From contig CM034549.1 in assembly GCA_020055645.1 (NCBI GenBank), positions 33,131,930-33,195,929 on the forward strand: 64,000 bases of DNA, in the 5' to 3' direction. Source of the DNA: Tomocerus qinae (lineage: Eukaryota; Arthropoda; Collembola; Entomobryomorpha; Tomoceridae). The notes beneath the pieces were generated by a model. It saw nothing but the letters and a program-made list of their open reading frames with translations, was not told where the DNA came from and did no database searches. The translations under genes were made by a program, and so were the position numbers. This document shows positions 12,801 through 27,500 of the stretch, in pieces; the stretch's first letter is position 1; each line of letters begins with the position of its first letter.

Positions 12801-15800
12801 TCAAGTCTTCTTTTTTAGCTCCTTTCTTTGGCTTTTCTGTTATCTTATCCGTGTAGATCGTCCCTGACTATCTTTAGGGACTTCACTTGAATAGAAGTTG
12901 AGTTTTGTGGAAATTCACCTTTGAATTTTTTAGTAGTTGGAAATTTGGGAGAAAGGTTCTAAAATTACGGCCATACGTTTTCCCCGCTAGTTTCTTCATA
13001 TTATCCTCCTGTAAGTAATGGTGATGTTGATGACGGCTCTATTTTATTCCCGTCTTCCCGTAGGGTCTACTCTAGTCCGTCTTCCTGCCTCGTCGCACTT
13101 CGACTCTACTGATATCTAAGTGTATACTAAATAAAAATAAGCTTCAGACAAACGGCACAGGCTTTGTAATAAACATGCCGGGGACCGTGTCTTAACTCTT
13201 TTAACATTTAACGTACTTCGGACTTGAAATGGTACGCACAAGTGTGTACATGTACTTCCTCTAAGCTCTATCAGGTTATTTACCCTTTAATTTTGGAGGA
13301 AAACATTTCATTCGGTTGTATATATCGTTTAACTACGATATACACAGAGAACGAGTGTATAACACATGTTTTGATACTTTTTTACTTTTCACTAGTTTGT
13401 CTTTGCGTTCCTTACCGTGGATTTTATCCAACCGGCAGGTGAATATAAGACGGGAGTAAGCGCGTATACACATTCTGAAATGAAAATTGAATTGAATTTC
13501 CCCATCTTCCCTCGCTGTGTCTTCCTTCCCTTTCCGAGCCTTAACCCATCTATAATTGGGTAAAATATCTTTGTAGGGCTTCCTCCAGTTTGCGAATCAC
13601 TTCCGGAATGTAAAATGCTCATTTGGACCTTGAGGGAAAATTCGGCATCTTATGACTATGTAATTTCCATTTAATGTTACTTCCCGTAAGCATTTTCCGG
13701 GATGTGAATTATGAATTTCTCGCTTTTCTTAACATAATAATGCCCAAGATTAAGAAAATGACAGTGCAGCCCCATTTTACATCAAAGAATAGCAATTTTA
13801 TGGGTGTTTACTAATTCATTTAGTAAGCTAGTTAGTTACTATACCTTAATATAATGTTACTTCACACGGAAAGATAAAACATTCTGTACAAGTACCAATA
13901 TGGATATGTACAAATAGTAAAACCAAGTAAAAGCGTGGAGCTGCAGATATAATGCATTAAAAGTTGGGTACCTACTCAAGAACGTCAAGTCATAATTTTT
14001 AACTAGCTTATCAAAAGGTTACTATCTTAGCGTCTTAGAGTGTGAAAAATTAATTCATAATTCGAGTCATCCTGGCTAAAGATATTTTACAGCATAATAT
14101 TTTAACTGAGTGGGGAAGACAAGTTTATGCAGAAATGCATTTAGACAGGAGGAGGAGGGAGAGTCGTAATATGTTTATGCAGTGTGTGCATTTCACATTA
14201 TAGTTGATACATCTCTTTGAACAATACGAAACACTTGCTAATTCAGTGTTCGTGTCGTCATAAAGTTGATTAATTGTTGGACATGGGGGAGCACTGCTCT
14301 GTGTTTTATATTAGATTGGATAGACATGTACCGTATAGGAAATGTAATGTGAGCTAACTAACCATGTCACTTTGTTCTTCAAAAAAGTTGAAATTCTAAA
14401 ACGAGTATCCTATTAATGGATTCAGAAGAGTCTATCTGTAGAACTTGGTAGAACTCATCTGTAAATAGAAAATGCAAATGAAAAATGCAAACTGACAGAG
14501 AAGTATCTGCGGGAATTTATTCATTGGCGGATGGTAAAATAGCAGTTGGGTATAGCTAGACTAGAAGTGGGGCTAATAATTGATTTCCACCAGAGCGGAT
14601 GACAAAGAGTGAAGCAGGGAAATTAAAAACAGAGCTAAATGAATTTTTTGCTTCATTTTACACGGGATTACATTAGATTAACTGTATTTGCATGAAGGTG
14701 GTCTGAGTGTGAGTTGGCAGTAAGTAGTTTAAATGGAGAGGCTGTCGTAAAAAGTGGAGATAGTGCAGGTAGGAGATAGGAGAGTGATTATGAGATCAGA
14801 AAGGATGAAGAGGAAGAAGGCGGACAAATTTATTCAGTGTTGACCGAGTTAATCTCGACTGATTGGAATTTATTCTCTGCGTTAACGTAATCTGCGAAAA
14901 TTGAAAGAGCTTCTTTCGACTGAATCCTTCTCTCCAATGATGATGTGCCCTCCTGCATAAAATAATCTGATTAGCAGTTCTTACAGTTCGAAAGTGCTAT
15001 CTCTTATTATACCAAATGAAATTAATCCTCTTTGTACGTTTTGCGACTCATGCCTATAGCTATCTCTCTCCTTCATCTACAAACTCTGTAAGTGCAATGA
15101 AATAATGCTAAATCTAATCTAAGCGTAGGCTAAGGCATGCATTTTTTATTTGATTGTATTACAGTTCTCTATTGTTTTCTATTGTTTGGCTCTTTTTCAA
15201 CCCGGAAGGTTCGATTCGACTGAGAAATACTGATTGCTATGTGATGTGCGTAGAGTTATATTTTATTCCAATCGTGTATCGCTGCCTTCGACTACCTCGT
15301 CTCCCTCCACTCTATCCTCTCAGTGTGAAATCTGTAATGTACAGGGCAAATAATTATTACTGCACCTTAGCCTTATCGCAGATACACTGATTTCCATGTA
15401 CTCTGCAATCCAGTCGATGAAACATTAAGCACCGTAAGGAAATCTATTGCATTCTCATTCTAGCAATACTTACAAATAATCTTTTTGTTTCGTCAAATTC
15501 CTGGGTGCGAATTCAACGTTGTGCCAAGAGCTAAGTCAACAAAGTATTTGCGAGCAAGCAATAAAATGCAAAAACAGCCCAATTGTCGTTGACACAAATG
15601 TCTCTCTGATTCTGATATCTTGTGATAGATTTTCTATTGATTATATTTATATATCCATTAAACACTCGAACAGATGCAATTGAAAGCCCCATTTCACTTG
15701 TAGTATACTGACTAATGTATCACCTTTGACTTTCGATTCATTAAAACTCATCATTGGATCAAAAAAGCGTATTGAGCTCATGCATGGCTGGGTCAAGTAC

Positions 15801-18800
15801 CTACGCTTACTCTAACTATAATAAAATCATGCGCTCTTGAGTTAGATATTATTTAGGTCAGAGTTTCGTTTCAAATAACATCGCTAACAGAATACATTGG
15901 CTATAATTAGCCCGTGATTATCAAATAATTGCGTAACGATATCTTTAACTCCATACATACATACATAACATGCAAACTTTATGACTTGAAAGGACTGGAT
16001 AACGTTTCTTTACCGTCCAAAATCTATTATTTAGTTTCTGTTAATAAGATAATCAATTTTTAGACATTTTTCCTTTCTGGTTTGCTCAAAGATGCATTCT
16101 TGTAGTAGTTATGCAATTCAAAAGTCAAATTTGTAAAGAACAATGTGGCAGTTTGTTTTGAGTGTGCTGCGTCATTACATGACACATCTTAGAACAATTT
16201 TCTCATATAAGGTTAGTTCTTGTTTAATGGGATGTCAAATTATGTAGTCAAGTCATTCTAGCAGAGTAGTCATTTGATTAGCTTCTACTTGGAAGTGTAG
16301 GTACCTATCACTTAAACTGTAGTCTGGCCGTAAGATATAATATTGCATAACAAGTAGTAGTAATTGTATGCAGTGTCTTGTTATATAGTTGCTATTTGAA
16401 AGCCTTAATAAAATAAGAAAAGTCATCTTCACTCACTTCAAGGAATGAATTAACAAGAGAAGGCCGACTGGGCATTTTGTTCCCATAATGGTGCATAGTA
16501 CTTACAATAACAATATTAATATTGGATGTCATAGCTTTTAACATTCATGAGAACTTACCATTAGCCTAACTTGTGCACTGTAATAAGGATAAGTGGAAGG
16601 CAGCCTTCGCCTTCTGCATGCTCCTTCGCTGTGGTTAGCTTTATCACTAGGACGCTAATGATGATGATGATGAGACACATCTATATACTCATACTATACT
16701 ATAATGTCTAATAATCATGCTGCTTACCTGACTGACTACATTGCCTTAAGTTACCTTGTGTTACCTTCCTTCTTCTACTACTATATACCACCGTCTCTCC
16801 AACCCTCAAAGGTAGCTAAAATAATAAAATAATAATAAGAAGCTTCTATTTGGATGGAAACTTTTGCTCTCGTGCCGTGCATGTTATGGAAATTGTATAT
16901 ACACAAAGTCCCTTGGTCTCATCTTACATCACATCACTTTGCATTTCTTTGTTAACTGTTGTAGTTCTGTTACCTTAAAGACATTCTGTATTTCACATTG
17001 TGTCTCATCAGGAGGGAGCCTTTTCTTTTCATGAATAGAAATACAAATAGGAGGAGTGCAATATAGTATGTAGATAGCGACTTAGTATGTCTCTCTTCTA
17101 ACCAAACTAATGAATTCTAATAATGATAGAAACTTGTGTGTGCATAAAAGATAACAAGAAAGTAAATGCAATAGTATGCCTACTTAGATAGTGATAGTAC
17201 GTGTAATGTAACGTAATATTTACTTGGAATAACACAATAATACAGATAGTTGATAACAATAAAAATAAAGGGGATATGTAGTCAGAGTAGAGATAGTTGT
17301 TCAGAGATAGTAAATATAACGTAACGAAACGTAACGTAAGGAATAAAGCATTAAAGGTTATAGTTATTACGGGAATGAGTGCAATCTTCTATATAGGTGT
17401 TATGTTTTCCATTGTAAGTACTCTCTACGAGTTCATACCTGCATAGTGCTATGATACACATGAAATACTTACATCTATGCAGTTTATTTATCCTAAGTTT
17501 GTTTAAAGTCTACCTATATATGTAATGGAGTGTGTGTGTAGGACAGATAAGTAGTAGAGTCGACTCTATCTATCTGTGGACTCTGCAGTGTCTATCTGTA
17601 GATTGTGGTGTACTACTACTATGTAGTAGTCAAGTCAAGTGAGTCGAGGGAGACCAAGAATCTCTCTCCTCCTTTATACGAAAGTGTGTAATTCTTATGC
17701 ACACTAACATACATACACATAGTATATAGATACTGTAAAATATGTGTGTGTATAGTAGTGCAGTAGTATTTGTACAATATATAGTTGATGCCAAGCAGCT
17801 TTTTGCTCCTTGGCAGTGCTTTGTGCATATACCTTCTGTATTTAACACAACTCTACTTACACACTACATGATATTCAAAGAAACTGAAGTTCACTCTTAT
17901 TTCTTGTACTGCTTGGGTTGGTATGGACGGTATTACTCCGTCCTAGCAAGTAGTAGAGCTGGCTTGCTGGCTGGCATCAGTTTAAATTCAGACTCTCTCA
18001 TAGCGACTAAAGTCAAGTACATGCACACCAGAACAGCAACAAGCAACTTAACTACTTTTATTTTATCTTGAGATTCTTGGCTTGTTGCAGTTTATTTTGT
18101 GTCTTGTCCCAACCCAACTTGCAAAGTCCTATCTCCAGTTGACTTCCTTCGGTTACATTTTCCATCTCCACGTATACCTATTATAAAGTCGTATACGTAT
18201 AATAGGAAACCTAAATAGTGTCTGTTGTATATTTCTTTTAAGAAGTTCTGTTTCAGACAAGTGGAGAAAACGAAAAACAGTGCAGTGCAGTGTCTCGAGT
18301 AGAAAAGTTCATTCTCACTCCAGTCGTAGTTTTCGGTTAAATTCTCATTTGTGTCTCTAATAATATTCCGTTCCTCTCATCTCTACAGAAATCAAATGGG
18401 ATCACTTTCATTTAACTAGGAATTGCAGACAGGGAGTCTGACTGGTTTCTCTAGTCGAGTCAGTCACAGTGTCGTCGGTGTGTAAAGTTAAAACACTCCC
18501 TGCGAACTACGTACTAATACTACCAGACTAGTTTGTGATGCCAATCTACTATTATTATAGATTGGTATACCTATGTACTATACTTAGCAACTGCTACAAT
18601 GGTGTTGTTTGATTGTATTGATATTCTCTTGCAGTTCGTCTGTTTGAAGACTTCTGCAATTGCAGTGCATTGTTATCTTTTTCCTCCTCGCAGTTTTCCT
18701 CCGCTACAGAGGAAATGTTAAATTCCTTTGATATTCCACTGCAATCGTACTAATGGTGGTGCATGCAGTTATAGTAAGAGCAACTGGAGAATTTTTATTG

Positions 18801-21800
18801 TTACTATAGCTGTGTTTATGGCTGTGACCTCGTCCACTCAAAGACACAACTCTGTGCACACTCTGGTTATTATTATAGCCAAACTGTTCTGCAGATCCGT
18901 ACTGTAGTGCACATTTCCAATTGCCATTCATTACATTGCACTAAACCAAGGTGTAGCCATAAGAGTTTCCTTAATACAATGCATTAGTGTTGCTGTATCC
19001 TATTCTTTGTGTACGTGATTGTGAATGAAATTGTTGTCAGAGACCTAACAAGAGCCAAGTCACAGCAGCTGCCATTTTATGTAATGTAGCAAAAAATTGC
19101 AAGAATAACTCTTCTAGCTATAATAGTAAAAATATTTATGCCCTGTATGTAACTGCTACTTATTTACTAGCTGATGGCTGGTGCTTACTATAACATGGAG
19201 ATTGTTATAGGACAACTTCTATAAAGAGTAGGAGATATCCTTTACATTTTAAATGGAATGTTGAAACAGACGGAATATTAGTTTGGAATAATACAATCAT
19301 CTTGGGCTGGTGTGTATTAAATGATTGTCTTGTTTTGTATTCTGTTCATGTGAATACCTACGCCACTACGTCAGTTTAAAACATAATATCTCATATGATC
19401 GAATCACGAAATTCCATGAAGAGCCAAGTCATGTAATCAGAAGAGGAGGACAGTGCAAAACATTTCTTGCTATAAGGTATTACAAGCTACCACTTAAATC
19501 TTTACTACCTTAACCAAACCACCAACATGATATTATATGCCTGAGTACCTATAGAGTTGGTACTTGCATTATGCACTAATGAATGTCTGCGAAGGTATGA
19601 CTGGTACTAGACGTCTTATGGCGAAAAATTGTGATTCTTTGAAAGCGAAAAAAACGACTGGGTTTTTTGTAGCTGTGGTGTGGCTCACTCAGTGATGTGT
19701 TTTTTTGCAGTGGGATATGGTGGAATGCAGGGAAGCTGAAGTTAGAAAATGTGTAGGTCTACATACGTAGAAATATAATAAGGAGATAATAATGGTACCT
19801 AAGTAAGTTGAGTCAGTGAGTAAGCGAAGGAAAAAAGATAGGAGGAAAGAAGGCAAAATTGTAAGGGGAAGGACTGTTGGAGTGTAAAGGAGAATGAATG
19901 AAATGAATGAGCTGTCCTGACTTGCCTAGGCTCATTCCGTCCCCGAAAGAATACAGAAATGTCAAAAGAGTTGAGTTGAGCCACTAGATTTTCTCATTTT
20001 GATTTAGTTGGCCGATTCTCGAGGAGGATTCGCGAGTGTGAGTCCAAAGCGAGAGTGTCACTTCCCTCTATTTTCTAAGTCTGCATTAGTACTCCGTTTT
20101 GTCTACTGAATACAATGCCTCGTAATAAAGGACAAAGCACATTATGCTATATAATGTGCTCTACTTGGGATTTTGGAGGAGTTTACTTCTTCTCTGAACA
20201 TAATATAAGTGACTACTAAACTAATCTACAATAATGCTATAGACACTTTAATATCCTAGGACTACGTTCTTCTTCCGAGTACAAAAGTGTGTGCTTTATA
20301 TAGGAGACATTCGGGAAGTTACTAGTAATAAGTATACGTGTACTTATGTAGTGGAAGTAGATGAGTGTCAAGAAAATCAACTCATTTGGAGAATAAGGAA
20401 AAAGGAGAGTCAACCCAGGACAAGTACAAGTGTGTGCACTGATGGCATTGCAAATTGAACTTGGCCGAGGTTGTGCCTTGCGTTAAAGAATCTATAATGA
20501 TTAAAGCCGGCAATTCGGATCTTTTCTGTCCGTCTGCTTTGGATCCATCCACCGTCTTCTCTGACGAGGTTTAAGCCTTTCTATTCACTAACTCCGTCCA
20601 AACCCCGAAATCTGGTTTTCTTCACAGTAATTGTGCTATTTTGTTTAAATTGTAAAGTAAACCTCGACTGTTGGGTTTTAAGCAAACAGTGTTAATACAA
20701 AGAATGCTGCTGGTAAGTTTTATTTCGCTACAGCTCACAGTAGTATACTTAGTAGGGTAATAGAAGAGTTGGTACTATAGGAAGGAAATGGTGGCATTCT
20801 ATGGAAGTATTATACAAAGTTTTAGCTGAAAGTGGTTTCCCTATTTTGCTGGCAGGGAAATAAACTCTGTGAACTAAACAATTTGAGTCCGGTTTGTAGC
20901 TCCAGTCCTTTTCCATACTTTTGGATTGTTTGCCTGCGAAATAAGCTGTGGAAGATAGCGAATTGAATAGACTAGACAATAGAAAGACATTTTAGTTGAG
21001 TGTGCCCGGAGTGAGATATACTTTCCTTCCTGAATGTAGGCTGCACGTGTATATTTAATATTATACAGATCAGTATGTGCGTTGTTCAAAAGTTGAGTCC
21101 ACCAGAGAGTTAGTTGACTGGAGAGTTGGGTGATGGAGACTGGAGATCCGAAATGTTGCCTATTATGAAAAGAGTGGTGATGATGAAGTAAAGTGGAGTA
21201 GATTGGTTGGAGTATGAGTGAGTGTGTTGAGTGAATGGTGGGAGTTGTCTTTCTCTATCCTGAACTACTTATTTAGCTAGTACTAATTGTGTTTCTGTCC
21301 TTTTCCGAACAACTTGCTCTTTTCCTCTCAACTACTCCACGACTCTTTTGTCTCTCCATTTCAGTTTCGTTTTGTGCTGAAAGAAAGACTTTCAACGAAA
21401 ATGAGTTCAACGGGTTAAGTTAACTCCAATTCAACTCAACGACGTAAAAGAAGAAATTACCTCTCCCACCTTTGTAGTACATTTACTATACAATCATGAA
21501 TGTTATATTTGTATCTCTTGCACTACATACATACTTGTGGGATATACTCCATCCTATATTCTTTTGAAATTGCACTGCTATTATCGTCTGATCAGGAACT
21601 TGATTTATTTTACTGCACCACTACAAATACGACCATTGTGTTTAGGTGGCACCATGCATCATGGAGAGTACAGAGTACTACAAAACTATCTAATAGTACT
21701 TATAATCGTACACTCCTTGAACTTTGTGGAATTTTAGGCTTGGCTCGTTAGAAGTAAATCTGTAGCAGTTAGACTCTCCTATGAAAGCAATGAATGGGAT

Positions 21801-23559
21801 TACATTTATAGGCCAAGAAAAACTAAAGAAATAAAGGTCCAGATAAAGTAAATTGTCTTGATGGACCGGACCCTTTAAAGTCACTCTTTAAGACAAAAGC
21901 TTGTTGTAAATGTATTTACTTAGTATAGGGAAAAAGCTCCTTCATTTCTCAATCAGATTTGTTCGGCTCTCTTTAGTCAATTTTCCTGCAATAATGCTTT
22001 GATCTTGATGGATTCTCTCTCTTCTCTCGTTATACTACCGACTCGAAATAAATTGCACCCAAAGAGGAAAACTGAGACTAAAGCCTTTTGTATTATTACT
22101 TTCGTGTGTATGTTTGTGTACTTTGGACTATTGATTTACATTGCAGTATGAATAATATATTTTTATATTCTTGCTGTGCCAGTCTTGAAACAGAGGTAGT
22201 CACTATTATTATAATCTGCATTTATACTTATTTACATTGAACCTTTTTCCAACTTTTGTGCTACTCCACAATCACAACGTCTGTAACGATTTTGGTTCTT
22301 CTCCTACCCGAAAGACTTTTGTCAAAAGGAAAGATGAGGAAAATGGACGCTAATTTGAAACAATTTCGGACCTCAATTTTCGATAGAGTGAAGTGCAGTG
22401 CATGATTTTGAAGGCTGGGTTTTCTTATGGTGTCTGGTGCCTTGTCACAACTCTAGAAAAGTGATTTGATTGGATTCGACTTTCTTTCCCTTCTGTTTCT
22501 CCACTTTGTCGGCTTCTTTCGTGTGGACAGTGGAGGGATGTGAACATCGGCTTACTCTGTGATGTCTGTAATGTGCAATTTTCTATGAAGCGAAACGGTT
22601 TGAAGGGTTTATTTATATAAGGTCTATTCTCGTCTGTTGTATGTCTTGCCATGTTTTCTGTCAAATCAAGTAGATTGACTCTCATCTTGTCATTTTCTGT
22701 CTGTCTGTTGTTATTAGTGGTAAAGTGGATTAAGAATCTTAGACTGCCCACTACTTGGATGTTTTACGGCTGCTTCTTCTAATCAGCTTTACTTACCAAC
22801 CTATTTTTCATTTGTGACTCATGTTGCCATACAAAGGAAAAGTCTGCTGAGTCGACTGTTTTTCTTGAAAACCTTTTTTCCTATTGCTTACACTAACATC
22901 AGTCATTAGGTGAAACAATTGTATTACTTTAATTAGATTTGTACTCAGTATTAATATTTGTCCTACAAACGACTTTTTTCATATGAAATACTAAACATCT
23001 AATAATACAAAGCTAAAATTAGTCCAATAGGTGACAACGAAACATGCTAGCAAATATTTGTCTCTCTTTACCACTGTTGCACACGTTTTCCATTCGATTA
23101 CACGACAATGACAAAGGCTGATTATGACATGTCTGTTAAGAATTGTGCCATCTTCAGAGTTCTCGTGTGAAATAAAACATAATGTTTAAATCTGGACAGT
23201 AATCAGCAAATTAAGTATAATAAAAATTGCCAACTTGAATAAAACCTTTGGCAAAAATTGATTTGCTGTTTTAATAACAATTTTGACTTCTTCCAATGTA
23301 GAAAAACAAGAATTAGAAGGCAAAGAAGTGTATGCTCCACTAAAAGTAGGCGTGTGGGTGTTCAATCTGTGGATTCACATCGTGTTTGTTTATGTTCCAG
23401 TTATTCTATTATTATTCACAACGCTTTTGATCATAACAGCTTCACAGCTGATCCCATAACTTTTTATGAAAGTAGGTTTTACATATTTTCTCATACAAAA
23501 GGGATATCTATATTTATAAACGACCATAGATATATAATAAGGTAACCTTCTAGATGCGA
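9810..23559. other. Non-coding AT-rich DNA with small simple repeats
   Basis: No host gene was recognised. Small features include a GATGAT-type run at about 16657-16675, GTAAC-type short repeats at about 17316-17340, and a perfect 10-bp-arm hairpin at 20136-20160. Open frames of 60-109 codons occur (for example 17742-18071, +), but they lack protein-like composition and I consider them chance. The region could belong to a very long intron or to intergenic DNA 5' of the sprint/RIN gene. Confidence 0.55.
20136..20160. repeat. Perfect hairpin, 10-bp arms, 5-base loop
   Basis: The arms AGCACATTAT and ATAATGTGCT pair perfectly around the loop GCTAT. No T-run or coding context suggests a function. 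It may be the relic of a small inverted-repeat element or a chance palindrome. Confidence 0.6.
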
Positions 23560-24565
23560 CGTTACGCCATGTGACAGAAATTGCATATGGCCCCCAAATA
23601 TGGACTTTTCGCGGGTAGAATAAATGTAATGGTCGTAGATGCGTAGAAATTATGTATTATTCTTTACAACAAGATTCTGCTTCTATTTTATTTACATTTC
23701 TATAACTTGTTCCAATTTCCAACAAAAGTCACAACAATTACACGCCACAAAAATGAGTTATTTTGTTATTTTGATTTCGTACAGAGTGAGGAATTTTAAC
23801 CTGTGTTACAACTTTTGCGCTATAATGCATGCGAACATTACAATAAGTTTTGGATATTAGATGAATTAGTTGGCTAATATGATTATCCAGTACGCTTAAC
23901 TCGGTGATATGCTCATTTAGACAATTGAACAAATTTTTGTCCATTAGCAAGTATCCCTTGACTTCGTTTAAAATGATGGAATTTTTGAAGTTTTTACCAA
24001 TAGTGTGACGTCTGTCAACCTGGGGACAATGTCAACTAAAATGAAAAGTGGGATTTTGGGTCAATTTTGATGACGTAAGCTGCCGTCACACTTAGGGGGT
24101 CGGGGGGTTGACCATGTATTTTGATAGGCATTTTCAGTTTCCACAAAACTAAGTCAAAATATCCATGACAATGGACCCTGATTTCGGGCCCACCGTCCCA
24201 CTAGATACATGTTGACAGTGACGTCAGCTGCCGTCATTTTTGAAATACATGTAAAAGTATACTCTTTAGTCCGAACCTTTATCCCTATATACTTCTATTA
24301 TCCTTGGACGTCTGTATACTTTTTCAGTCATTGCACACACTTTAACAACATCAACGGAAGGCACCTTTAGTCCCCCGTTTTGTTTTATCTTAATTAATTG
24401 GTACTCATTCCTCATACACAACTTTTTCGAAATTTTCACAAAATCATTTTAAGTCTGTTGTAAAACAACAAATTATACGACTACACTGAAATAAATCAAA
24501 CTTCAACCAAAAGTATCCCTTTCCCGCTAAAAGTCCATATTTGGCGGCCATGTCAGCATCAAAAT
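23560..24565. repeat. Block bounded by short inverted repeats; possible unclassified transposon relic
   Basis: An imperfect inverted repeat of about 20-25 bp brackets the block: CCAAATATGGACTTTTCGCG at 23593-23612 and the inverse of CCAAATATGGACTTTTAGCG at about 24525-24544, each preceded by a GGCC-containing word. The interior differs from its surroundings. It has G-rich patches (24094-24110), two near-identical 18-bp words (TGACGTAAGCTGCCGTCA at 24071-24088 and TGACGTCAGCTGCCGTCA at 24219-24236) and no transposase-like coding sequence. I could not define a target duplication. A non-autonomous DNA transposon is the simplest reading, but this is inference. Confidence 0.4.
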
Positions 24566-27500
24566 GCTAATGCATTGAATGAATGGTAAAGTCGAGTCTG
24601 TAGTTTCCTAAGTCTGTGTAAACGACTGATAGAAGAAGTTCCAACCAATTATATGTCATAATGATGTTTGAATTGGACTGGGAAGAGTGGGAATTAGATA
24701 TGGAGTGCACTAATTAATAAGTGTAACCTATATACTAAATACAGGTACTATTCTAGTTTCATGGTACTGCTAATACTCGAATAATATTTAGAATTAAATG
24801 AGCTGTGGGCAGTATTTCAAGTTATTTAAAGTATGAAGAACAATAATTGCCTTTAATGTGTTTTCATTTTAAGAGCATTAAAATTTCAAGCCAGATGAAG
24901 TGCGTAAGATTGCAAAGTGATATCTTAGAAGCTTTAATCCAGCTTTTCTTGTTTTGCTTCACATACATAAATACATAAATGTCTTCAAGGATTTCATTTA
25001 TATTCTTCAACGAAAGACGAGACAAAGTGGCTCTTTTTTAATTCCTTCCTGTAGCACAAACTGCATGGTAGGTCTCTTTATCGTAGTAAAGAGTCTTAAG
25101 TGTTATTATAAAATATTTCAAGGAACGTGCATATATTACGTTGATAGTTGATGGGAGGAAGCGATGCCCAAAAGAGTTACAGCTAGCACTTGCGCTACAC
25201 TTGAGAAAGGGGGTTTTACGTTACGTAATATATGCAGGTTTCCTAGGCGGTCGTACCAAGACATAGATAGTCAGGTATTAGTGCGATTATATTATAGAAT
25301 AATGTATACGTAACCTTATTTTCTATTTGCAGTTGAGAGCAGAGTACTTTATGGTTTTATTTGATGTGCTAATCTCGCCTGTCAGAGCATTTTCTTTTAC
25401 GCAGTTAGACTTCTATAACTTCTTTTTTACCCTTGAAACGCCTTTATTATTGTATCTCTTTCTTGTTTAAAAATGCCAAGTTAGCGTTTCTTATTGCAGA
25501 ACAAAGTTGCACTGCTTGGTGTATATTTATCAGTAGAGTCAGGACACTCGCTGTGTTATTGCTATAATATGTATAGTAAATGTGTATATAGTGAACCGGA
25601 TACATTAATTATTGCGTGAGTGAATGACAGAAAGTTTCTTCGATCAGAGAAGATAGATTTGTTGTAACTTTAGTTTATCATTCGTCCTTTGGGATTCTCG
25701 TTGTGATTCGTCCTCCTCTCATATGAATACATAAAACAGTCGTGTGCAAGTCTTTGCCTTGTCTATCTGTCCGTTACTCTGATGTAGGCACTTCTTCCCG
25801 GAGCAACTGACTTATTCTATTTTGTTACGTAATACTTGCAGTTGGTTGTCTCAATGAAAGTGCACGGAGTGTGATATAAACGGAAGGGGGAAAAGAAATG
25901 CCCGAAAACAAAAGACAAGTAGTATATATAATCTTAATCTGACTTATGGGTAAATCAAGACGACCTTTGAAGAACAGCCTATCTAGTTTATTTATGTGTC
26001 TCTCCTACTATTTTCTTATCCTCTGTCCTTATAGCAGGTAGGAGATTGTGTACACTACACAACTACAGATACTACTCCTCACTACTGCTATGGGCTCTGC
26101 TGTACCACCCAATAATATCAATGTGAGTGGAAAGGGATAATGTTGTCTCAACTTGTCTATACTTGGATTTATGTCTCTTTCCTGCATGGAGTGTTTACTT
26201 TAGCAAAGCTGAATCTTCCGGTTGGTTCGTATCCAGTTCATCTAGTTGTTTTAGAGATCTAATAGAGAAGGAGACTGTTGAGTAGAGCTGGGACGATTAT
26301 TGTGATTTTGTTTGTGACAGAGAAGAAGAAGAATGCTACAATCAGTACAGTTGAGTCAGGAAGGAACAATGTCAGCTTTGAAGATAGTTTGTCGCTGAAA
26401 ATCGTCTAGCAGCATCCGAAGCGTGTTTTCTTGTTCTGCACTCATTCAAGTCACTCTGTCTGCTCACTGAGATAACAAGGGTCAATTAAACTCGAGCAGG
26501 AGTGATTAGTCAACTCCGACTTGACTGATTCTCCTTCCTATTGTTCCCTCCACTATATTCACTCTCCCATTCCTTCCATATACACATCTCATCTATATCC
26601 TATCTTTACACTTCCCTTGAACTTGCATAATATCTTTCATCTCACTCACTCTCCTTTTCGGGATTCATTTATGGCCCTGTCTTCTGTAACTACAGACTAC
26701 CTGCTGTGCTCTCCTATTACCTTACCTCAATTGGAATGGAATCCCCAGCATTTCTCCCATCAACATTTTCATGACTTTTTATCATTGCTAATCTTATTAC
26801 ACAAATAACTGGTTTTTACATATCTCTAATCTACCTAGACATAATAATAATATTATACATGTAAGTCTAAGTCAACCTAGTTATGGCTTATCACTTGTAT
26901 CTTAATGTATAATATAAATGTGAGCTAATTCTGTTATTTCATAGTTATAGCTTATTCTGAGTTTCGTAATGGATTCCAAAGACTAGTTTCATGTGTGTAA
27001 GTGTCTCTATATTACTTAATATTAGTATTACTACCTTAATTCTTAATGATAATGATTCTTCAAGTGTCTCGTTCACACTGGGATTTAAATATAGACTTCG
27101 TTCTATTTTCAGCACAGTTTAAATTACAGCAATTAGCACATACTGTGGTTTCTATACAATTGGTAGCGACTATCGAGTCATCTTCAATCTTTTGACAATA
27201 ATATCATTATTGTTGTAATCAGTAGAATTGGAAAATAGATCACCTCGGTTGAAATTGGTGAAATGCTCATTAACTCGATTTTTTTGTAGTCCAAGTAATA
27301 TTTAGGTACAATTTGTACAAATACTTTGACGTTTTCCCAAAACCTTTGTATGAAAGCCGCAGGCGATCAATTGCCAATGGTCTTGAGATAAAGTTTAAAT
27401 AAGAGTGGATTCTGTAATGCAGCATATTATAATTGGTACTATGTTTATATCTTCAGCAGATAAGAAGGGATTTGGGCTAACAGGATATGAGGCAGTTGAT

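Noticed and set aside
15190-15225. tRNA-like GGTTCGATTC box
   Set aside because: No matching A-box, no cloverleaf arms and no anticodon stem could be folded around it.
17742-18071. 109-codon frame on the + strand
   Set aside because: No family resemblance, and an opposite-strand frame overlaps part of it. It lies in sequence with no other coding signal.
18541-18565. CCAATCTA/TAGATTGG inverted repeat
   Set aside because: Only 8-bp arms with a 9-base AT loop. This is expected by chance in AT-rich DNA of this length.
22425-22751. 108-codon frame on the minus strand
   Set aside because: Polar, irregular composition without motif or splice support.
23258-23545. Possible exon after CTTCCAATGTAG with Arg-rich sequence
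   Set aside because: The acceptor is weak, the frame decays into AT-encoded residues, and it cannot be joined in phase to the sprint gene.
26521-26808. 95-codon Ser/Leu/His-rich frame
   Set aside because: Encoded by a pyrimidine-rich tract; low complexity and no domain.
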